Shown here piece by piece: positions 9,600 to 16,621 of a stretch of 19,222 nucleotides of DNA. This stretch comes from Streptosporangiaceae bacterium (GTDB lineage: Bacteria > Actinomycetota > Actinomycetes > Streptosporangiales > Streptosporangiaceae). Under the pieces are notes generated by a model. It was not told where the DNA came from and searched no databases. It saw only the letters and a list, made by a program, of their open reading frames with translations. The translations under genes and the position numbers were made by a program. Where the stretch lies: assembly GCA_030040815.1 (NCBI GenBank), contig JASHSZ010000480.1, forward strand, positions 1-19,222, written 5' to 3'. How positions within the stretch are numbered: position 1 is the first letter of the stretch; each line of letters opens with the position of its first letter.

Positions 9600-10232
9600 C
9601 TAGCCGGGCTCGCCGACGCGCACCCGGCGTCCTTGCACAGACCATCCGTCTCGCACCATCCGGCCGACAGTGTCCACGACCAGGGAGCGCTCGGCGAGCT
9701 TGATCCGCTCGTGCAGCGTTGCCTCGTCGTCACCGTCCAGCACGGGCACCGCCGCCTGAGCCAGGATGGGGCCGCTGTCGACGCCAGCGTCCACGAGGAT
9801 GACGCTGCACCCGGTTACCTTCACCCCGTGCTCCAAGGCGTCCCGCACGCTGTGCAGGCCAGGGAACGAAGGGAGCAGGGCGGGATGCGTGTTGATCAGC
9901 CGGCCGTCGAAGCGCCGCAGGAAATCCGCGCCGACGAGCTTAAGGAACCCGGCCAGGATCACGAGGTCAGGCTCGAACTCGGCGCACGCCGACGTCAGCG
10001 CCTGGTCCCAGGCGAACCGGTCGGGCGCGTCCTTCAGCCGCCGCACGAAGGTCGGTATGCCCGCTGCCTCAGCTCTGGCAACACCTCCGGTGCCGTCCCG
10101 GTCCGCACCCACCGCGACAATCCGGGCGCCGAAGCCGGGATCAGCACACGCGTCCATCAGCGCCTGGAGGATGGTGCCCGTGCCGGAAACCAGCACGAGC
10201 AATCGGGACTGACTGACGGTCCGCTCCTTCAC
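9600..10232 (-). CDS. purN: Phosphoribosylglycinamide formyltransferase PurN
   Basis: PurN transfers the formyl group of 10-formyl-THF to GAR in purine synthesis. The 210 residues include the nucleotide loop VSGTGTILQAL (about 15-25), DLVILAGFLKLVGADFL, the catalytic INTHPALLPSFPG (Asn and His) and the conserved GCSVILVDAGVDSGPILAQ with its Asp. The family usually has GSGTNLQAL; here the loop reads GTGTILQAL, a small change. The GTG at 10232 is the only good in-frame start near the expected N-terminus, yet the best Shine-Dalgarno-like AAGGAG lies just after it, so the exact start is uncertain. A TACGCT box at 10247-10252 is 14 bases upstream and may be a -10. The PerM-like gene precedes it by 30 bp. 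Confidence 0.95.
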   Translation of the reverse strand: MKERTVSQSRLLVLVSGTGTILQALMDACADPGFGARIVAVGADRDGTGGVARAEAAGIPTFVRRLKDAPDRFAWDQALTSACAEFEPDLVILAGFLKLVGADFLRRFDGRLINTHPALLPSFPGLHSVRDALEHGVKVTGCSVILVDAGVDSGPILAQAAVPVLDGDDEATLHERIKLAERSLVVDTVGRMVRDGWSVQGRRVRVGEPG

Positions 10233-10262
10233 CGGATTGCAGCCACAGCGTACTGTGCGGCC

Positions 10263-11648
10263 TCAGGGCAGGGTGGCCGGGCCTGGCGCCTTGCCGGGGG
10301 CCGACGCCACGTCTCCGGCCCTGGAGTCCAGGTAGATGACATGTGCGCCATCATCAGGCGCGGTCGGATCGGGCTCGGTCGGATCGGGTCTCGTCGGCCC
10401 GGGCTGGCTCGGCAGCGCGCCCGTCCGGCGTAGCGCCAGGTAGTTGAGCACGCCGGCGGCCACCGCCATGGAGATCCCGAGCTCGAGCGCCGACACGACC
10501 CCCACCTGCCACGGTGACGGGCCGACCGCCGCCAGCCGCCCGTCGCCGAGCGGGCCGCCGGACACGGCGGCGAGCACCACCAGCATGCCGCCCGACACGG
10601 CACCGCACACAAGGCCGAGCATCGGCGCGGTGTCCAGGCCCAGCGCCGGGGCGGCCCGGACCAGCAGCAGGCCGCCGAGCCCGCCTGCCAGATAGGGCAG
10701 CGCCAGCACGACCGGCTCCAGCCCGCCCGGCAGCGCGGAATGCACGCCCGGCGGCAGCGCCGCCAGCAGCGGCAGGGCGGGCAGCTGGCCGAGCGCCGAG
10801 CCGGTCGGCGCAACCACTGTCGCGGAGCCGAACGCAAAGCCGGGGCCGAGGGTGAAGGCAATCGCCCACACGATCGCGTTCGGCAGGTAGCCGAACTCGA
10901 GCAGCAGCAGGAGCACGGTGCCCACCACACCCGGCGCGAGGCTCTTCTCCAGCGTCGCCGCTTCGTGCAGATGCACGGCGAGGCTGATGCCCGCGACCAG
11001 TGCACCCATAGTGGCGAGCGCGGCCAGACACCCCGCCACGGCGATCACGGCCGACCGAGGGCGCTCCGGCAGTAGCCTGACCAGCGTCGGCCACGGTGCC
11101 AGGGCCCGGGCCGCGCCGAGTCCGCCTGCCGCGAGGGCGAGCAGGAATCCCCAGGCGACCGCCTGCAAGAGCGACGCCGAGGCCAGCGCCGACCTGCTCG
11201 CGAGCGCAAGTACTCCGGTCGCGACGGCGTACGGGATCGCCAGTCCGAGCGCGGCGAGTCCCGCGTGTCGCAGCCTGTTCACGCCGCCAACCCGCGCCAC
11301 CCAGCGGCCAGCTCGCCACAGCAGCGCCCCTGGCAGCACGACCAGGCCAAGAGGGAGCATGCCGATCCGGCCCGCGCCGCGGAAAGTGAAACCGACGTGG
11401 TGACCGACAAGCCACAGCATCGCCGCGGTGCGCAACACGGCCGGCAGCCCGAACCCAGCATGCGGCGCGGCTACGAAGCCGATCAGGACGAGCAGGGTGA
11501 TGACCGCCACCCCGGTCCCGGTCACCGCGAGCGCTGCGATGGTGCCAATGCTGAGCAGCGACCGCGGGCCAGCCTGCCGGCCGTCCTGGCCGATCCGGTC
11601 GCCAGCCGCGGGGCGCGCACGGGCAGCAGTCGCCGGATGGGCTGTCAC
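10263..11648 (-). CDS. perM: DUF6350/PerM-family multi-pass membrane protein
   Basis: From the GTG at 11648 this is a 461-residue, very hydrophobic protein with roughly ten membrane segments. The first is near residues 31-62. The most family-like part is LPNAIVWAIAFTLGPGFAFG (about 255-274) with the following ATVVAPTGSALGQLPALPLL. This matches actinobacterial DUF6350 proteins. The M. tuberculosis member, PerM (Rv0955), is associated with cell division and persistence and lies between sucD and purN, as here. The C-terminal tail of about 60 residues is soluble and Pro/Asp-rich (repeated PDPT). The open frame could begin at 11729 inside sucD. I prefer the GTG 55 bp after sucD because the extra N-terminus is arginine-rich and unsupported. 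The biochemical function is not known. Confidence 0.85.
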   Translation of the reverse strand: MTAHPATAARARPAAGDRIGQDGRQAGPRSLLSIGTIAALAVTGTGVAVITLLVLIGFVAAPHAGFGLPAVLRTAAMLWLVGHHVGFTFRGAGRIGMLPLGLVVLPGALLWRAGRWVARVGGVNRLRHAGLAALGLAIPYAVATGVLALASRSALASASLLQAVAWGFLLALAAGGLGAARALAPWPTLVRLLPERPRSAVIAVAGCLAALATMGALVAGISLAVHLHEAATLEKSLAPGVVGTVLLLLLEFGYLPNAIVWAIAFTLGPGFAFGSATVVAPTGSALGQLPALPLLAALPPGVHSALPGGLEPVVLALPYLAGGLGGLLLVRAAPALGLDTAPMLGLVCGAVSGGMLVVLAAVSGGPLGDGRLAAVGPSPWQVGVVSALELGISMAVAAGVLNYLALRRTGALPSQPGPTRPDPTEPDPTAPDDGAHVIYLDSRAGDVASAPGKAPGPATLP

Positions 11649-11703
11649 GCGGTCAAGCCTGGCAACCCGGACCGCAGCCGCCGGGGAGGCGCGCCGGACG
11701 GTG

Positions 11704-12588
11704 TTACCCCCGCATGAGGTCCCGCACAAGGCGCGCTGTCTCGCTCGGGGTGCGCCCGACGCGGACGCCCACCTTCTCCAGGGCCTCCTTCTTCGCCTGC
11801 GCGGTGCCCGCCGAGCCGGAAATGATCGCGCCGGCGTGACCCATCGTCTTGCCCTCGGGGGCAGTGAACCCAGCGACGTAGGCCACCACCGGCTTGCTGA
11901 CGTGCCGTTCGATATAGGCTGCGGCCCGCTCCTCGGCGTCGCCGCCGATCTCGCCGATCATCACAACGGCGTCGGTCTCCGGGTCGTCCTGGAACGCCCG
12001 GAGGCAGTCGATGTGAGTGGTCCCGATGACCGGGTCGCCGCCGATGCCGACGGCGGTCGAAAAGCCGACGTCGCGGAGCTCGTACATCATCTGGTACGTC
12101 AGTGTGCCGGACTTGGACACCAGCCCTATCCGGCCCTCGGAGGTGATGTCGGCCGGGATGATGCCGGCGTTCGACTTGCCGGGCGAAGCGACGCCCGGGC
12201 AGTTGGGACCGACGATCCTCGTCCGGTTGCCGGTCGCGCACGCATGCGCCCAGAACTGCGCGGTGTCGTGCACCGGCACGCCCTCGGTGATGACGATAAC
12301 AAGCGGGATCGCCGCGTCGATGGCCTCCATAACGGCGGCCTTGGTGCCGGCCTTGGGCACAAAGACGACGGAGACATCGGCGCCGGTCTGGGCCATCGCG
12401 TCGCCGACGGTCGCGAACACCGGCAGCTCGACGCCGGCCAGCTCGACCTTCTCCCCGGCCTTACGCGGGTTCGTGCCCCCGACGACGTTCGTCCCGGCGG
12501 CGAGCATCCGCGCGCCGTGCTTGCGGCCCTCCGAGCCGGTGATGCCCTGCACGATGATCCGGCTGTCCGCGGTCAGGAAGATGGCCAT
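11704..12588 (-). CDS. sucD: Succinyl-CoA synthetase (ADP-forming) subunit alpha
   Basis: SucD with SucC interconverts succinyl-CoA and succinate with substrate-level phosphorylation in the TCA cycle. The 294-residue protein starts [21 protein letters not shown], with the CoA-binding GITGSEG at 15-21. It has [10 protein letters not shown] (129-138), [10 protein letters not shown] (181-190), GEIGGDAEE (212-220) and the phospho-histidine in GHAGAIISG (H251). The ATG at 12588 is one base past the sucC stop, with GGAG seven bases upstream inside the sucC end, so translation is coupled. An upstream open extension to 12687 is the sucC shadow and is not used. Confidence 0.97.
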   Translation of the reverse strand: MAIFLTADSRIIVQGITGSEGRKHGARMLAAGTNVVGGTNPRKAGEKVELAGVELPVFATVGDAMAQTGADVSVVFVPKAGTKAAVMEAIDAAIPLVIVITEGVPVHDTAQFWAHACATGNRTRIVGPNCPGVASPGKSNAGIIPADITSEGRIGLVSKSGTLTYQMMYELRDVGFSTAVGIGGDPVIGTTHIDCLRAFQDDPETDAVVMIGEIGGDAEERAAAYIERHVSKPVVAYVAGFTAPEGKTMGHAGAIISGSAGTAQAKKEALEKVGVRVGRTPSETARLVRDLMRG

Positions 12589-12589
12589 G

Positions 12590-13786
12590 TCATGCTCCGT
12601 TCGCGGCCACAGCGGCCAGTTCGGCGGCGCGGCGCGCCGCATCGTCCATGGTCGCGACCTGCTGGACGGCCGGCAGCGCGGCCGCATCGAGGATCGCCCG
12701 GCCCTCGGCTGCCTTGTTGCCGTCCAGGCGCACCACGATCGGGTGTGTCACCTGATCGCCGCGCTCGGCGAGAAGCGCCATCGCGGACACGATGCCGTTG
12801 GCGACCGCGTCGCACGCGGTGATGCCGCCGAACACGTTGACGAGCACGCTGCGCACGTCCGGATCCGACAGCACGATGTCGAGGCCGTCCGCCATCACCT
12901 CGGCCGACGCGCCGCCGCCGATGTCCAGGAAGTTGGCCGGGCGCACGCCGCCGAATTCCTCGCCGGCGTAGGCCACCACATCGAGGGTGGACATCACCAG
13001 CCCCGCTCCGTTGCCGATGATGCCGACCGAGCCGTCGACCTTCACGTAGTTCAGGTGCCTGGCCTTCGCGCGCGCCTCGATGGGGTCGACCGCGGTGGAA
13101 TCGGCGAATGCGGCCCAGTCCTGCCGGAAGGCCGCGTTGTCATCGAGCGTGACCTTGGCGTCCAGCGCGAGGACCCGGCCGTCGCCGGTGTACACGAGCG
13201 GGTTGACCTCGACCAGCGTCGCGTCCTCGTCGGTGAACACCGCCCACAGTCGCTCGGCCAGTTCGGCGGCACCCGCCCAGGCGTGCTCGGGCAGCCCGCC
13301 GGCGCGCACGATCTCCAGCGCCAGGGCGCGGTCGACGCCGGTCAGCGGATCGACCGGGATCCTCGCCAGCGCCTCGGGCTTGGTGCGGGCCACTTCCTCG
13401 ATCTCCACGCCGCCCTCCACCGAGCAGATCGCGAGGAAGGTGCGGTCGGCCCGGTCGATGAGGAAGGAGAGGTAATACTCCTCGGCGATATCGACATCCT
13501 CGGCGACCAGGACCGTGTGCACGGTGTGGCCCTTGATATCCATGCCGAGGATGGCCTCCGCCTTGGCCCGCGCCTCGGCTGGGCTTCCGGCGAGCTTCAC
13601 GCCCCCGGCCTTGCCGCGCCCGCCGGTCTTGACCTGCGCCTTGATGACCACCCGCGGTGAGCCGCTCGCCGCGAAATCCGCCGCGATGGACTCGGCCTCG
13701 GTGGCCGTGCTGGCCACCCGGCCAGGCTGGATCAGGACGCCGTACTCGGCGAACAACTCCTTCGCCTGGTACTCAAACAGGTCCAC
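12590..13786 (-). CDS. sucC: Succinyl-CoA synthetase (ADP-forming) subunit beta
   Basis: SucC is the ATP-grasp, nucleotide-binding subunit of succinyl-CoA synthetase. From the GTG at 13786 it is 398 residues and begins (V)[11 protein letters not shown], the standard N-terminus. The ATP-grasp loop [11 protein letters not shown] is at 55-65, Mg ligands are in VEVNPL (192-197) and ALDAKV (207-212), and [12 protein letters not shown] (258-269) and [10 protein letters not shown] (317-326) follow. The GTG is preferred because AAAGGA lies nine bases upstream. An ATG at 13819 would add eleven residues and has no comparable site. A TAGGCT box at 13845-13850 could be the -10, giving a leader of about 50 nt. 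sucD follows after one base. Confidence 0.97.
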   Translation of the reverse strand: MDLFEYQAKELFAEYGVLIQPGRVASTATEAESIAADFAASGSPRVVIKAQVKTGGRGKAGGVKLAGSPAEARAKAEAILGMDIKGHTVHTVLVAEDVDIAEEYYLSFLIDRADRTFLAICSVEGGVEIEEVARTKPEALARIPVDPLTGVDRALALEIVRAGGLPEHAWAGAAELAERLWAVFTDEDATLVEVNPLVYTGDGRVLALDAKVTLDDNAAFRQDWAAFADSTAVDPIEARAKARHLNYVKVDGSVGIIGNGAGLVMSTLDVVAYAGEEFGGVRPANFLDIGGGASAEVMADGLDIVLSDPDVRSVLVNVFGGITACDAVANGIVSAMALLAERGDQVTHPIVVRLDGNKAAEGRAILDAAALPAVQQVATMDDAARRAAELAAVAANGA

Positions 13787-13844
13787 TCGGGTCCGTCCTT
13801 TGTACTCGGGATCGGTCACGGCCGCGCCGCCGCCTGCGCCAGGA

Positions 13845-13850
13845 AGCCTA
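13845..13850 (-). promoter_or_regulatory. Candidate -10 box (TAGGCT) of sucCD
   Basis: TAGGCT on the minus strand fits TAnnnT in the 116-bp gap between the cobalamin-binding gene and sucC. No clear -35 is visible. The implied transcript would include the AAAGGA ribosome site of the GTG start. Confidence 0.3.
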
Positions 13851-13902
13851 GTGCCGGAACGCCCGCCCCGCGTTACCCTGGGTCGCTGCGCCCCCGAGCG
13901 GA

Positions 13903-14331
13903 TCAGGTGCCGCGCTGGCGAGCTGACTCGGCAGGCTCGGTGTGCCCGAGAGTCGCCGATACCCAGTCCACGATCTCGGTCGTCGTGGCACCGGGGGTGA
14001 AGATCTTGGCGACGCCCATCTGCTGGAGCTCGACGATGTCCGCATCAGGAATGATGCCGCCGCCGAAGACCACGATGTCGGCGGCGTCGCGCTCGCGCAG
14101 TAGCTCGAGCACCCGGCTGAACTGAGTCATGTGCGCACCAGACAAGATCGACAGGCCGATCGCGTCTGCGTCCTCCTGCAGCGCGGCCGACACGATCTGC
14201 TCCGGGGTCTGGTGCAGCCCGGTGTAGATGACCTCCACGCCTGCGTCGCGCAGCGCACGCGCGACAACCTTCGCGCCGCGATCGTGCCCGTCCAGACCTG
14301 GCTTGGCGATGACGACCCTGATGCTGCTCAT
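13903..14331 (-). CDS. Stand-alone cobalamin-binding subunit of an acyl-CoA mutase (IcmB/Mcm C-terminal type)
   Basis: The 142-residue protein is a single B12-binding domain. It has the DxHxxG motif in [13 protein letters not shown] (D14, H16, G19 region), the SxL motif in GLSILSGAH (59-67) and the GG motif in [12 protein letters not shown] (88-99), ending [14 protein letters not shown]. These are the classical ligands and loops for base-off cobalamin bound through His16. The closest known match is the small subunit of isobutyryl-CoA mutase (IcmB) of Streptomyces, which has nearly the same N-terminal and central sequence. A methylmalonyl-CoA mutase or other mutase subunit is the alternative. 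No large catalytic subunit is in the window. The ATG at 14331 has GGAGG five bases upstream. Frames extending to 14535 are antisense to or overlap the next gene. Confidence 0.9.
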   Translation of the reverse strand: MSSIRVVIAKPGLDGHDRGAKVVARALRDAGVEVIYTGLHQTPEQIVSAALQEDADAIGLSILSGAHMTQFSRVLELLRERDAADIVVFGGGIIPDADIVELQQMGVAKIFTPGATTTEIVDWVSATLGHTEPAESARQRGT

Positions 14332-14429
14332 GGGAACCTCCGACCGGGCTGCCCCGCTGTTGCGGTAACGGGCAACCCACGTCAGGGTAACCGGCTGCAG
14401 GCCCCGCGGCGGTGCCGCGGTGACCAAAC

Positions 14430-15329
14430 TCACCCGCCGGCGACGGCGGTGACGAGGGCTTCGATGTACCGGTCTAGCTGGCCGCCGCCGGGGTCGTAGC
14501 TCGGGTTCACCTCGGTGAGCACGAGCGCCGCGCACGACGGATCGGCGAGCAGCACCGCCAGGGCGGACGCTACCGCGCCGAGCGAAACGCCGGAGTTGTA
14601 GTGCGGGTAGTTCCCCAGCGGCAAGTCGCCGGAGTCCACCACGTCCACGTCGAAGTGCACGATCATCGGCCCGCTGGCGACGCGCAGCGCCCTCAGCGCC
14701 TGGCGCGCCGCAGCCTGCGGGTCAGCCATGAACTGCGGACCTTCGATGTAGTTGACGCCGTTCGCCGCCAGGAACCTGCGGCCGGCCTCGGTGAGCTCAC
14801 GCGGGTCGAGGCCGACCATCGCCAGCCTGGCCCCTTCGATCAGCGGAGGCGCTCCGTCCAGGCCGGCAAGCTCCGGCTCGCCGTGCCCAAGCAGGTGCCA
14901 GACTCCGGTGGCGTCCAGGATGCCGGATCCGTCACCGGACAGGCTGCTGGTTAGGTCGGCGTCGGCATCCACGTACGCAAGCCCGAGATCCGGGTGCACC
15001 CGCCGGATGCCGGCGACGACGCCGACGGTGATCGTGCAGTCGCCGCCAACCACCAGCGGCCGCTGCCCGGCGCGCGCCACCGCCTCAGCGGCGTCGGCAA
15101 CCTCAGACGCGACTTGGACGACGGCGGTCAGGTTCCGGGCGTGCGGACGCGCGTGGTCGACCGCGAAGACGGCGCCGGGCAGGTCGCCCGCGTCGTGCAC
15201 GGTGACTCCGGCGGCTCGCAGCCGGTCCACCAGGCCAGCCGCGCGCAGCGCGGCAGGCGCCTGGTCCTGGCCGGCGTGATGCGCGCCGGCGCTGGTCGGG
15301 ACGCCGATCAACGTCCATGGGCCGGTCAT
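14430..15329 (-). CDS. Arginase/ureohydrolase-fold protein with substituted metal ligands
   Basis: The 299-residue protein has the arginase-superfamily layout: [20 protein letters not shown] near the N-terminus, [11 protein letters not shown] (93-103), [10 protein letters not shown] (118-127), [12 protein letters not shown] (224-235) and [10 protein letters not shown] (271-280). In arginase and agmatinase the first two sites read GGDH and DAHxD. Here the first His is Cys98 and the second is Asp123, so both Mn-binding histidines are replaced while the aspartates D121, D125, D227 and D229 remain. It may use a different metal set, be specialised, or be inactive. The substrate cannot be predicted. 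The ATG at 15329 has GGAG eleven bases upstream. It is divergent from the CGNR gene and 98 bp upstream of the cobalamin-binding gene. Confidence 0.88.
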   Translation of the reverse strand: MTGPWTLIGVPTSAGAHHAGQDQAPAALRAAGLVDRLRAAGVTVHDAGDLPGAVFAVDHARPHARNLTAVVQVASEVADAAEAVARAGQRPLVVGGDCTITVGVVAGIRRVHPDLGLAYVDADADLTSSLSGDGSGILDATGVWHLLGHGEPELAGLDGAPPLIEGARLAMVGLDPRELTEAGRRFLAANGVNYIEGPQFMADPQAAARQALRALRVASGPMIVHFDVDVVDSGDLPLGNYPHYNSGVSLGAVASALAVLLADPSCAALVLTEVNPSYDPGGGQLDRYIEALVTAVAGG

Positions 15330-15351
15330 GACTCAGCTCCGCCTTATCGGC

Positions 15352-15384
15352 TCGTTACCCTCATATCGCTTTTGCTAGTAACGA
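15352..15384. repeat. Inverted repeat in the divergent intergenic region
   Basis: TCGTTAC (15352-15358) and GTAACGA (15378-15384) are exact inverted copies with 19 bases between them. They lie between the divergent arginase-like and CGNR genes and could be half-sites for one regulator acting on both. Seven bases is short, so chance is possible. Confidence 0.35.
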
Positions 15385-15422
15385 ACCTAGCGGCTACCGC
15401 GGGAACCTGCAACCGGCATATG

Positions 15423-15428
15423 TAGAAT
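15423..15428 (+). promoter_or_regulatory. Candidate -10 box (TAGAAT) of the CGNR gene
   Basis: TAGAAT matches TATAAT in five of six bases. Transcription would start near 15435, leaving about 30 nt before the ATG at 15466 and its GAGAGG ribosome site. It overlaps the in-frame ATG at 15427, which argues against that earlier start. No matching -35 was found. Confidence 0.4.
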
Positions 15429-15465
15429 GGCGGTGATGCGCTCGCCGCACGCGAGAGGATGCGCG

Positions 15466-16071
15466 ATGGCGAAGATTGGCCAGGCTCCGGGTGACCTAAG
15501 CACGGTGCAGGCGTTCGTGAACACGCTCGACATCGAACGGGGCACGGACGAGCTCACCACTCCAGGGGCGCTCGATGACTGGCTGCGGGCGGCACGCCTG
15601 TCCGAGCCGTCGGTCGCGACCCGGTCGAGCGCTGCCGACCTCACCGCCGCGCTCGAATTGCGGGAGGCGCTGCGCGGCGTGCTCGGCTCGCACGTCCGGC
15701 ACGACACGCCGGGCCAGCCGGCCGACGGCGCTGCAGGTCAGCTCGCGGGCATCGCGGCGACTATGGAGGCGAGACTGCGGGCCGATGCAGACGGCCGGGT
15801 CACGCTGGTTCCCGCCGGAGCTGGCAGCCGTGCCGCGTTGACCAGGCTGCTGCTGATCGCCGCCGATGCCGCCGTGACCGGCACGTGGCAGAGGCTCAAG
15901 GTGTGCAGTGCCGACGATTGCCGGTGGGCGTTCTACGACCGGTCGCCGACGCGCACCGGCTGCTGGTGCAGCATGAGCGTCTGCGGGTCACGCGCCAAGT
16001 CGCGGGCATACCGGGACCGCGCGGCTCGCGCTGGGCAGGCCGGTCGTGCGATGCTGCGAGACCATGACTGA
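15466..16071 (+). CDS. CGNR-type zinc-finger protein (ABATE domain), putative transcription factor
   Basis: The 201 residues follow the CGNR family plan. An N-terminal ABATE region (about 1-140) starts VQAFVNTLDIERGTDEL. A short C-terminal zinc ribbon follows: CSADDCRWAFYDRSPTRTG (147-165), CSMSVCGSRAKSRAYRDR (168-185). Zinc ligands are C147, C152, C168 and C173. The family's CGNR signature reads CGSR here, and an extra C166 is next to the third ligand. Members are thought to bind ligand in the N-terminal part and DNA with the ribbon; I have no target. I chose the ATG at 15466 because GAGAGG is seven bases upstream. ATGs at 15427 and 15436 are alternatives. The stop overlaps the cupin gene by eight bases, so the pair is an operon. 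Confidence 0.88.
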   Translation: MAKIGQAPGDLSTVQAFVNTLDIERGTDELTTPGALDDWLRAARLSEPSVATRSSAADLTAALELREALRGVLGSHVRHDTPGQPADGAAGQLAGIAATMEARLRADADGRVTLVPAGAGSRAALTRLLLIAADAAVTGTWQRLKVCSADDCRWAFYDRSPTRTGCWCSMSVCGSRAKSRAYRDRAARAGQAGRAMLRDHD

Positions 16072-16510
16072 CTACCTGATCGTTCCACCGGGCGGCGGCG
16101 AGCAGCTCACGGTCCGCGGCGGGAGCACGCTAGCGTTCAAGGCCGTCGCCGCCAGCACAGGCGGGGCCTTCTCGCTGCACGAGCGGCAGGTCCCGCCGGG
16201 CGGCCGCCGCCCGCCTGCGCACGTTCACCCGGACCGGACCGAGGCGTTCTGGGTGCTGGACGGGGAGGCCGAGTTCGAGCTCGACGGCGAGCTGGTCACG
16301 GCGGTCGCGGGCAGCTTCGTGCTCGTGCCCGGCGGCGTGGCGCACACCTTCGGTGCCACGGCGGCCGCGCCGGCGCACCTCCTCGTCCTGCACGCCCCGG
16401 CTCTGGACGACTACTTCCGGGCTCTCGCGGGGCTCTGGTCCGGACCGGCGCCGCCGGACCAGGACGCCGAGCTGGCCCTGATGCGGCGCCACGGCATGCG
16501 CCCGGTATAG
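16064..16510 (+). CDS. Small cupin-domain protein
   Basis: The 148-residue protein has one cupin barrel. Motif 1 is in PPAHVHPDRTEAFWVLDGEA (H53, H55, E60) and motif 2 is in VPGGVAHTFG (H94). All four metal ligands are present, so it probably binds a divalent metal. Single-domain cupins cover many functions (dioxygenases, isomerases, sensors), and none can be picked from sequence. The start overlaps the end of the CGNR gene (ATG at 16064, preceding stop ends at 16071), so it is translationally coupled. An in-frame ATG at 16046 is less likely. Its stop is 111 bp from the convergent helicase gene, and I see no strong terminator between them. Confidence 0.85.
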   Translation: MTDYLIVPPGGGEQLTVRGGSTLAFKAVAASTGGAFSLHERQVPPGGRRPPAHVHPDRTEAFWVLDGEAEFELDGELVTAVAGSFVLVPGGVAHTFGATAAAPAHLLVLHAPALDDYFRALAGLWSGPAPPDQDAELALMRRHGMRPV

Positions 16511-16621
16511 CGCTCCGTCATGTGTCAGAGGGCCGCTCCACGCCACGAAGGAGTCCGCTAGCGCTGAACGCCTACTCGAGCATGAACAATTGAATGCCAG
16601 CGCCCAGTCCGGGGAACGTCT

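Noticed and set aside
8670..10433. 587-residue plus-strand frame opposite purH and purN
   Set aside because: It is antisense to two certain genes, arginine/histidine-rich, and without family signatures. It is a GC-bias shadow.
11649..11729. Upstream extension of the PerM-like gene overlapping sucD
   Set aside because: The added 27 residues are arginine-rich, overlap sucD coding sequence and have no membrane or family signal. The GTG at 11648 fits better.
11428..13660. Plus-strand frames of 464 and 547 residues opposite sucD and sucC
   Set aside because: They are antisense to genes with complete motif sets, and the composition is typical of shadows in high-GC DNA.
16511..16621. Bidirectional terminator between the cupin gene and pcrA
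   Set aside because: Only short, imperfect stems and no T-run were found, which is not enough to call.
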